DNA from: JAHBVH01 sp034432375
Lineage (GTDB): Bacteria; Chloroflexota; Anaerolineae; Caldilineales; Caldilineaceae
Length of the DNA: 64,000 nt
Direction: 5' to 3'
Assembly (NCBI GenBank): GCA_034432375.1
Contig: DAOUCA010000002.1
Location: forward strand, 25,032-89,031
In this document: one piece after another, positions 58,418-64,000 of the stretch
Numbering within the stretch: the first letter of the stretch is position 1
Layout: each line of letters begins with the position of its first letter
Program-made: the position numbers and the translations under genes
Notes under the pieces: generated by a model
Told to the model about the DNA's origin: nothing
Databases searched by the model: none
What the model saw: only the letters and a program-made list of their open reading frames with translations

Positions 58418-60625
58418 TTAGGGCGAATCAGCGGTCGCTGTTGGCTGCAATGGCGATAGCGGGGGCGGTCGCTCATCGCGCGCTGTATCCTTTGTTTGGT
58501 TTGCTTCGGTCGCTGCTCGATGCTCTTGTTCCACTTCTGGTTGAAGAATCTTTGGTCCATCTTCGGTATCTTGGTTATCAAGTTGAGCATCAAGCTGGTC
58601 ATCAAATTGGTTATTCCCTTGGAAATCAACTTGGTAGGTGACATACATCAGATTGCCCATCTTGCTGAAGTGATCTTCGCGGATACCGCCGGGAAGCCGT
58701 TCTGCTACGCTCTCTAGCGCTGCCAGACGATGAGGCAGAAGAATCACCACGACCCCTATCTTGCCATTTTGTAGCTCCATTAGCGTCGACAACTGATCGA
58801 TAGTATCAACATCGTAACGTTCTGTCTCTGGTGCAATAAAACGCAAGACGCTGTAGTTGGCATAGAAATTGGGGGCCCCGAAGAGGTAAAAGGTATAGCC
58901 GCTGCCGATTGCGCGGATCTCATGGGCCATGCTGATCGGCATCAGGTTGGGTGTGTAGCGAGCATAGGTAACGAAGTAAGCTGTGGAGTTTATCTGAAAG
59001 GTCAGCACTGCAATCACAATCCCCACGACTATCGCCAACAACCTGCTGCCTGTTGGTAAAATCCGATAGCTCCAATTAAAGAGTCGCTGGGGCAGGAGAC
59101 TGCCAATGAGATAGACTGAAGTTGTGATCACAATCATGCGCGGGCCGTTGGGCGAATTGTTGGTAGCCACGCCCGCCAAGAAGAAACCCAACCCAAACCA
59201 CATCAGCAGGGCAAATTCCTGAAAGCGATAGAGGCGTGCCAACAAGATGCCAAGCCCCAGCCAAAAGAGCGCAACCGTTAACGGGTCAAAGGCCGGGTTG
59301 TCCGCAAAGTAAAAGCTGGAATTGTCGCCATAATTGACAAAGAAGGCGGCGTTGCGCTTGACCTGCTCCCAGATGAGCAGCGGTAGATCGGTCGGCCAAG
59401 TTGCGTTCGGCCCCAGCAATTGCGCCATCCCATCCGGCGAAAAGACGCTCACCCCTTGCGTGCGATTTAAGAAGGCCGGTAAATTTCTGCTGTAATACTC
59501 TGCCAAGGGGGCATAGGCGATGAGCGTTGCCAACGTGATCATCAAAAATTGGGTCCAGCTCAGGCGCCGTTTGACCATGAGAAAGAGGAGTAATGGCAGG
59601 GCAATCACCGGGATTAAACGTGAACCATAGTAAAAATATTGACTGAATCCCATGACCAGGCCAGCCCAGACATACGGAACCAACGGCGCAACGAGCTTGC
59701 CGCTCTTTGTGCTGCGCTCCTCTTCTGTGGGGGGTAGCCGCACCGTTTTTTCAAAGGCCACCATCATGAGCAAGATAAAGAGGGCGGTAAACCAAATGCT
59801 CTGCACGTTGTTGAGGGCAATGCGGCTGTAGTGCAGATGTAAATGAGAGACGGCCAATAACCACCCTGCGGTGATCCCCGCAACTCGCCCCCAACCAATG
59901 CGTCCAATGCCATAGACGACGGGGACACACAAGGCACCAAAGATCGCAGAGAGCGTGCGTAACCCGGTTAAAGATTCGCCAAAGAGCAAGAGCGCGCCCG
60001 CTTGTAGATAATGAAAGAGTGTGGGATGGTCGAGAAAGGCCGTCCGAAACAGGGGCAGCGGCGTTGGGCTGATGCCACTTGCCGGGCCGTGGAGAGCAAG
60101 TAGTGCCAACAGTCCCATCTCGCCTTCGTCGCCATGCATGGTAGGCAAGAAATCATCCAAGCGATAGAGGCGCAAAAAGAGCGCCACCGCACTGATCGCG
60201 CCCATCAGTAGCCAATCCACCTGTGTAAAGCGAAGCTTTAGCGCAACGGCTTCCTCAATCACCCTCTTCTGCAAACCATGCCGATTCGCCAGTTCGTGAT
60301 CATAGAGGTAGCTGCTAATGACGATCACGATCATGCCTGCTGCCCAGAAATAACCACTGGTAAAACTGAATTCATTTTGATGAGATTGCCAAGTTGCCAA
60401 CCCGGCACAACCAATGGCCACTGCAATAAGGAACAGCCAACCATGCCGTTTGCCCGTGATCACCACTTCTTGCGGTGTCAGCGTCGGGTGGGGCAAGCGT
60501 CCAAAGAGATTGCTGGCGGCTAGCAATGTTGCAATGGTCGCACCGAGCAGCGCAGCCACACTACCATTGAGTGCGCCATAGGTGCCGGCGCAAAGCGCAA
60601 TACCGAAGAGGAGGAGTTGGATCAT
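58418..60625 (-). CDS. Glycosyltransferase family 39-type membrane protein
   Basis: The protein is about 735 residues from MIQLLLFGIAL (an upstream in-frame ATG adds 8). It has at least ten hydrophobic helices. The first extracytoplasmic loop carries LPTMHGDEGEMG, the acidic D/E-containing loop of ArnT/PMT-type enzymes that use a polyprenyl-phosphate sugar. HPTLFHYLQAGALLLFGES follows, as in the family. The C-terminal ~90 residues are a soluble Gln/Asp-rich tail (FDDQLDAQLDNQDTEDG) of low complexity, unusual for the family. It probably glycosylates lipids or proteins on the outer face of the membrane. Confidence 0.82.
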   Translation of the reverse strand: MIQLLLFGIALCAGTYGALNGSVAALLGATIATLLAASNLFGRLPHPTLTPQEVVITGKRHGWLFLIAVAIGCAGLATWQSHQNEFSFTSGYFWAAGMIVIVISSYLYDHELANRHGLQKRVIEEAVALKLRFTQVDWLLMGAISAVALFLRLYRLDDFLPTMHGDEGEMGLLALLALHGPASGISPTPLPLFRTAFLDHPTLFHYLQAGALLLFGESLTGLRTLSAIFGALCVPVVYGIGRIGWGRVAGITAGWLLAVSHLHLHYSRIALNNVQSIWFTALFILLMMVAFEKTVRLPPTEEERSTKSGKLVAPLVPYVWAGLVMGFSQYFYYGSRLIPVIALPLLLFLMVKRRLSWTQFLMITLATLIAYAPLAEYYSRNLPAFLNRTQGVSVFSPDGMAQLLGPNATWPTDLPLLIWEQVKRNAAFFVNYGDNSSFYFADNPAFDPLTVALFWLGLGILLARLYRFQEFALLMWFGLGFFLAGVATNNSPNGPRMIVITTSVYLIGSLLPQRLFNWSYRILPTGSRLLAIVVGIVIAVLTFQINSTAYFVTYARYTPNLMPISMAHEIRAIGSGYTFYLFGAPNFYANYSVLRFIAPETERYDVDTIDQLSTLMELQNGKIGVVVILLPHRLAALESVAERLPGGIREDHFSKMGNLMYVTYQVDFQGNNQFDDQLDAQLDNQDTEDGPKILQPEVEQEHRAATEANQTKDTARDERPPPLSPLQPTATADSP

Positions 60626-60836
60626 GGAGGATGAGTTCCTGATAAGCATTGGTCCTGCAAGAGCACAAAGCTCACATGATGCGTGGTAGTAGGCAGGATT
60701 CCATTATGAGAGACTTTTGAATTTTGCAACAGACCTGGGTCTAGTATACTAAAGTGAGGCTATTTTGAATAACTAGTACAGCGCGGCGCAAAGAAACCAA
60801 TATACCCGGGAACAATATACCCGTGAAGGTGTAAAC

Positions 60837-62066
60837 GTGATGGACGCAACAAAACCAATAGATTCTTGTCCGGGCTCGCCTGCTACTTTACAGGGTACGC
60901 AATCCAGTTATCGGCAACAGTTAGAAACGGTTGAAGCGGCCCAAGATAACTTGGTTGCTGCTCATGAAAAACTTCTCCGCCTTGAGGAGGAATTGGCACG
61001 CTTGGTGCCACGCCAATCCCCTGCTGCGCCAGACGATCTGCCCAATGTAACACCACTGCCAGCGGCCACAAGGGTAACCTCTTTTGCGCCTTCTCCTATT
61101 CTGATCCTGAATCCGGCAGCCAAATGTTTTCTCGATGGTCTGCACACGCCAGCGGAGATCGTTGCTGTCCTTGAAGCTGTCGGCTTTGCGCCGCAATTAG
61201 CCATGACAACCTTAGAGGTCGATGCCTACCAACTGGCACAACAGGCAATTGCGGATGGCGCTGCACTGGTAATTGCTGCTGGTGGCGATGGTACGATCGA
61301 AGAGGTGGCCGCCGCGCTTGTGGGCAGTGAGGTTGCGCTGGGCGTTCTGCCGCTGGGTACCATGAATAACATTTCCCGGGTACTTGGAATTCCCTTGGAT
61401 TTGGCCAATGCCGCGTTCGTCTTGGCGATGGGCGCGATCCGCCACATTGACGTAGGGTACGTACAAACCCCCGATCATTCAACCGATGGCTACTTTTTAG
61501 AGACTGCCGGCATTGGCCTGAGCGCGATTGCCGCGCCAATGGGCGAAGCGGTTGAGAAGGGACGCTGGTCCGATGTATTTATCAAACTGGGCGAGTTTTT
61601 CGCTGGTACCTCGGCGCAGGTCACGGTGTACTGTGATGGCGACCGCCTCTTGCAGGCGCAGACCCATACGGTGACTATCTCCAATGCGCCGCTTTATGGC
61701 AATAATATGTTGATTGCCCCCGACGCCAAGATTGATGATGGCTTTCTTGATCTGGCAATCTATGTTGACATGGAGTTGGTCGATCTGACCCGCTACTTTT
61801 ATGCGATCTCGGGCGGGGGCCGGATGACGGAACCACGGATCATCAGACGGCGTGCCCGTCGCATCGAAATCACCACCGACATCCCACTCGCTGTCAATGC
61901 TGATCTCGATGTGCTCGACAAACAGCAGCGCTGGATCATTGAAAGCAAACCGCGCGCGCTGACTGTTGTCGTGGGGAATGGCTTAGGATTAACGCTGCCG
62001 GTCACCGCTGCCCCGGCCACCCCTCCTTTGGCTGGACCACAGGTAACGCAAGCCGATTTCCAATGA
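60837..62066 (+). CDS. Diacylglycerol-kinase-family lipid kinase (YegS/DgkB-like)
   Basis: In this 409-residue protein, residues 20-60 form a short coiled coil (AAQDNLVAAHEKLLRLEEEL) not usual in the family. The DAGK catalytic domain starts ILILNPAAKC. It has GGDGTIEEVAAAL (149-161), VLPLGTMNNISRVLGIP, an APLYGNN metal/active region and DDGFLDLAIYV. Members phosphorylate diacylglycerol or other lipids, or act on sphingoid-like lipids. The last 25 residues are Pro/Ala-rich. An 11-bp tandem repeat begins on its stop codon. The minus-strand gene upstream is divergent. Confidence 0.9.
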   Translation: MMDATKPIDSCPGSPATLQGTQSSYRQQLETVEAAQDNLVAAHEKLLRLEEELARLVPRQSPAAPDDLPNVTPLPAATRVTSFAPSPILILNPAAKCFLDGLHTPAEIVAVLEAVGFAPQLAMTTLEVDAYQLAQQAIADGAALVIAAGGDGTIEEVAAALVGSEVALGVLPLGTMNNISRVLGIPLDLANAAFVLAMGAIRHIDVGYVQTPDHSTDGYFLETAGIGLSAIAAPMGEAVEKGRWSDVFIKLGEFFAGTSAQVTVYCDGDRLLQAQTHTVTISNAPLYGNNMLIAPDAKIDDGFLDLAIYVDMELVDLTRYFYAISGGGRMTEPRIIRRRARRIEITTDIPLAVNADLDVLDKQQRWIIESKPRALTVVVGNGLGLTLPVTAAPATPPLAGPQVTQADFQ

Positions 62067-62107
62067 GCCACAGTTGAGCCACAGTTGAGCCACAGTTGAG
62101 CCACAGT
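62064..62107. repeat. 11-bp unit repeated four times, starting on a stop codon
   Basis: TGAGCCACAGT occurs four times in exact tandem. The first TGA is the stop codon of the lipid kinase gene. Slippage here would not change the protein. Confidence 0.9.
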
Positions 62108-62137
62108 CTCAGTTCGTACCTACCCAGCCATCGAACC

Positions 62138-62193
62138 TGTCGCACAGTAAGCGTCTCCAACTTCGGTAAGTTAGAGATGCTTACTGTGCGACA
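62138..62193. repeat. 26-bp inverted repeat, family D
   Basis: Arms 62138-62163 (TGTCGCACAGTAAGCGTCTC...) and 62168-62193 are complementary except at two positions that would be G-U pairs in one strand, around a CGGT loop. The inner GTAAGCGTCTCCAA is shared with the 56,737 element. Confidence 0.8.
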
Positions 62194-62246
62194 ACCAGTA
62201 AATAGCCTAATGGCTGAATTACCTCAGGCTAACCCAGAAAAATAAG

Positions 62247-62367
62247 TATTACGACAACGTTAAATTTCAATCAGTAGCCAGGATGAACAAGATTCACAGG
62301 ATTTTCTCTCCGCTGTAGCAATCCTGTAAATCTTGTAAATCTTGTCGAATTTAACGTTGTCGTAGTA
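62247..62367. mobile_element. About 120-bp palindromic element with ACGACAACGTTAAATT ends
   Basis: ACGACAACGTTAAATT (62251-62266) and its exact complement AATTTAACGTTGTCGT (62349-62364) form the ends. Further pairing continues outward with one mismatch. The interior carries an imperfect AAGATTCACAGGATT / AATCCTGTAAATCTT pair. A matching end is found at 33,810-33,829. Confidence 0.75.
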
Positions 62368-62460
62368 TCCACAAATGTTTGCTTTTCTTCGTGTCGGGTG
62401 CCCGTTGGGCGCGTGTGTTTTCGCGGATCATTTAATTCTTGGAATGCCCTCAGTTGCGCA

Positions 62461-63255
62461 TTAACCAATCCGCTGGCGCACTACCTCGTAGAGCAACAGC
62501 GTGCCTGCGACCGCCACATTTAGCGAATTGGTGGTGCCTAACATTGGTAACTTGATCTGCTGATCGGCCTGCGCGAGCCACTGTTCACTCAGGCCGTATT
62601 GCTCGGTACCTACGGCCAACGCAACCGCCCCACGCATATCGACCTCTGTGTACAAACGTGTGGCCTGTGGCGTGGCCGCCAATGTCTGGATGCCATGCTG
62701 GCGGCACCAATCGAGCGCCGTTTGACTATCGCACACAAAGGTTGGCATGGCGAAAAAGGCACCCACGCTGCCCCGCACCACATCGGGATGCCAGAGATCC
62801 GTGCAAGGATCGCAGATGATGACGCCACTCGCGCCTGCGCCATCCGCCGAGCGTAGCAATGTCCCCAGGTTCCCTGGTTTCTCGACCGCTTCGGCGATGA
62901 GATAAAAGCTCTGCGGCGTTGGTTGATGATCTACGAGCTGCTGTTGTGATTGCACTGCCACGGCTAGCAAGCCATCCGCACGACCGCGCAGCGCCATCTT
63001 GCTGGAGACCTCTTCACTTACTTCAACAATCTCCGTACCCGCGGCTGCAATGCGCGCCAGCAACAGAGCCTCATTCTTGCCAAAGTAGAGCGGAGGGCAA
63101 CTGTAGACTTCCTGCAATGGGTACCGCTGTTCGACGGCATGCCAGATGGCCCGATACCCTTCAACGAGAAACAGGCCCTGCCGTTGACGCTGACGATGCT
63201 GGTGTAACTTGACGACATTCTTAATCCGTGGATTTTGTAAACTGGTAATGCGCAT
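62461..63255 (-). CDS. TrmH/SpoU-family RNA 2'-O-methyltransferase
   Basis: The 264-residue protein has the RlmB/TrmH layout. An N-terminal RNA substrate-binding domain (SLQNPRIKNVVKLHQHRQRQ, RQGLFLVEGYRAI) is followed by the SPOUT knot: LIAEAVEKPGNLGTLLRSAD (motif 1), LAVGTEQYGLSEQWL (motif 2) and IKLPMLGTTNSLNVAVAGTL (motif 3). It methylates ribose in 23S rRNA or tRNA. It is a single gene; its target nucleotide is not deducible. Confidence 0.93.
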   Translation of the reverse strand: MRITSLQNPRIKNVVKLHQHRQRQRQGLFLVEGYRAIWHAVEQRYPLQEVYSCPPLYFGKNEALLLARIAAAGTEIVEVSEEVSSKMALRGRADGLLAVAVQSQQQLVDHQPTPQSFYLIAEAVEKPGNLGTLLRSADGAGASGVIICDPCTDLWHPDVVRGSVGAFFAMPTFVCDSQTALDWCRQHGIQTLAATPQATRLYTEVDMRGAVALAVGTEQYGLSEQWLAQADQQIKLPMLGTTNSLNVAVAGTLLLYEVVRQRIG

Positions 63256-63390
63256 GGGAGAATCCCTTTGCCAGATTGGGCCCGTCTTGGTAACGCCGAC
63301 GGGCGGATAGCGAGTGTGGAATAAGCCGACAATCTCTCAAGGTACCTCTTCTCAACATGATTGCTCTCCTGATCATCTCAAACAAACGTG
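63256..63390. other. Region between the TrmH-like gene and the tandem terminators
   Basis: This 135-bp stretch should contain the promoter of the TrmH-family gene; no other feature was identified. Confidence 0.4.
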
Positions 63391-63430
63391 GATAAAATAA
63401 AAAGCCGCAGGCATCTCAATGCCCACGGCT
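63391..63430 (-). terminator. Second (distal) intrinsic terminator of the small-RNA candidate
   Basis: On the minus strand, AGCCG and GGCAT segments pair with ATGCC and CGGCT (63403-63430), interrupted by a symmetric CA bulge, and the U-rich tract TTTTTATTTTATC follows. Its upstream arm AGCCGTGGGC can instead pair with 63477-63486. Confidence 0.8.
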
Positions 63431-63470
63431 GGTTACACCTGAACCAGAATTGATCTGTACTCAGTTGGAT

Positions 63471-63509
63471 CAAAAAAGCCGTGGGCACAGTAAGGTGCAT
63501 CCACGGCTT
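63471..63509 (-). terminator. First (proximal) intrinsic terminator of the small-RNA candidate
   Basis: On the minus strand, AAGCCGTGG (63509-63501) pairs with CCACGGCTT (63484-63476), and a run of six T residues lies at the 3' side. No supported protein gene ends just upstream of it. Confidence 0.8.
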
Positions 63510-63695
63510 GACAATAGTGGTTGATTAGACCATTTGTTCTATGTCGCTGGACACACGCTTCCCTTTGTTCCTGGATAAGAATTTTTGAAAAGGGTGAAGT
63601 GCCGAGCGGCTAAACTCATGATTGTGAATTTTTCTGTCAGTTTTTGTTGGCAAAAGGCAACGAATCTGCTCTTTGTCCCAACAAATTACGCCAGC
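63472..63695 (-). ncRNA. Candidate small RNA with own promoter and terminators
   Basis: A strong promoter at 63,702-63,730 would start transcription near 63,695, and transcription would stop at 63,472 (about 220 nt) or 63,391 (about 305 nt). The transcript has no open frame with a ribosome site; the longest ATG frame inside is 26 codons without a Shine-Dalgarno sequence. It matches no RNA family I could recognise (tmRNA, RNase P and SRP RNA signatures are absent). Function is unknown; a 6S-like or regulatory RNA, or an attenuator leader, are options. Confidence 0.5.
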
Positions 63696-63701
63696 AATTG
63701 C

Positions 63702-63730
63702 AGCATAGCAAAGAGCCTCTGTACTGTCAA
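63702..63730 (-). promoter_or_regulatory. Strong sigma-70-type promoter
   Basis: Read on the minus strand: TTGACA (63730-63725), a 17-bp spacer, then TATGCT (63707-63702). The -35 box is a perfect consensus and the spacing is ideal. No supported protein gene starts downstream. Confidence 0.75.
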
Positions 63731-63745
63731 GTTCATCAAGTAAAT

Positions 63746-63824
63746 GGGTGCGTCCCATTTTTGGGGGGGGTCGAGCACGAAAAACCGATTTGTCTGAGCA
63801 CCCCCGAAAATGTGGTACGCACCC
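63746..63824. repeat. 79-bp imperfect palindrome directly upstream of the promoter
   Basis: The left end GGGTGCGTCCCATTTTTGGG and the right end, the complement of GGGTGCGTACCACATTTTCG, form terminal inverted repeats of about 25 bp with small gaps. A run of eight G residues lies in the left arm. It looks like a further miniature element. Confidence 0.7.
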
Positions 63825-63864
63825 AAGCAAATGTGCGCAGGAGAAAAGGTATTTGAGTTTCCAC

Positions 63865-64000
63865 ATACTCTTCTCTACAATATACTCTTCTCTACAATAT
63901 ACTCTTCTCTACAATATACTCTTCTCTACAATATACTCTTCTCTACAATATACTCTTCTCTACAATATACTCTTCTCTACAATATACTCTTCTCTACAAT
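63865..64000. repeat. Eight exact tandem copies of a 17-bp unit, continuing past the window edge
   Basis: ATACTCTTCTCTACAAT repeats without any change from 63865 to the last base. There are no spacers, so it is not a CRISPR. It could be a VNTR, an iteron-like protein-binding array, or an assembly edge effect. Confidence 0.9.

Noticed and set aside
63525..63866. 113-codon open frame on the minus strand near the right edge
   Set aside because: It contains the strong promoter and the G-run palindrome inside it, has no ribosome site or known family, and its downstream half coincides with the proposed small RNA.
63865..64000. CRISPR array
   Set aside because: The 17-bp units abut directly with no spacers and no cas genes are present.

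Overview
The window is a 64 kb piece of a bacterial chromosome, most likely from the phylum Chloroflexota (Anaerolineae/Caldilineae-like). This is an inference from several traits seen together: a large BTAD/NB-ARC/TPR transcriptional activator, secreted proteins ending in a short C-terminal (Y/F)-(L/M)-P-(L/I)-V motif, a MEMO1-family protein, an Rnl5-type RNA ligase, and a stand-alone rpsO-pnp pair. No rRNA, tRNA, CRISPR array or complete transposase gene was seen.

Layout. 0-2 kb: an overlapping methionine-salvage/adenine-recycling group (mtnA, a LOG phosphoribohydrolase, the start of a PfkB kinase). 2.7-5.3 kb: a large secreted adhesin-like protein with a duplicated 139-residue module. 5.7-9.7 kb: gyrA with an unusual disordered tail of about 475 residues. 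9.9-12.6 kb: an orphan AbrB-type protein, a truncated Uma2 nuclease and a superfamily II helicase. 13-15.9 kb: a PIG-L deacetylase, an Asp-box sialidase-like protein and a sugar epimerase. 16-22 kb: recD2, which carries an in-frame repeat insertion, then rpsO and pnp. 22-27.3 kb: an AfsR-like regulator, a nucleotidyltransferase and a HigB/RelE-type toxin-antitoxin pair.

26-46 kb is a zone of gene decay and insertion. It holds an internally deleted Gfo/Idh/MocA gene, an LLM-class oxidoreductase broken by two adjacent miniature elements, a ketopantoate-reductase relic with an in-frame stop, and four SnoaL-like relics. Between two of those relics lies an A+T-richer island (33,989-43,846) encoding five proteins on one strand: a 1459-residue and a 426-residue protein of unknown family, a patatin-like phospholipase with its catalytic residues, and two membrane proteins. 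This island is the best candidate for an undescribed system, possibly a membrane-targeting conflict system.

46-63 kb: mostly independent genes on the minus strand (SIMPL protein, MEMO1, secreted protein, ThuA-like, MFS exporter, RNA ligase, ClbS/DfsB-like, GT39-type glycosyltransferase, TrmH methyltransferase). A thermonuclease-like protein, a frameshifted gene and a lipid kinase are on the plus strand. The right end has a strong minus-strand promoter followed by two tandem intrinsic terminators whose arms can pair in alternative ways, which suggests an unannotated small RNA, and then an array of eight 17-bp repeats.

Intergenic spaces are filled with short palindromic elements of at least four dispersed families, some nested inside others. 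Two adjacent copies have clean TTA target duplications, consistent with MITEs moved by an IS5-like transposase. All functional calls come from reading the translated sequence by eye; no database search was possible.
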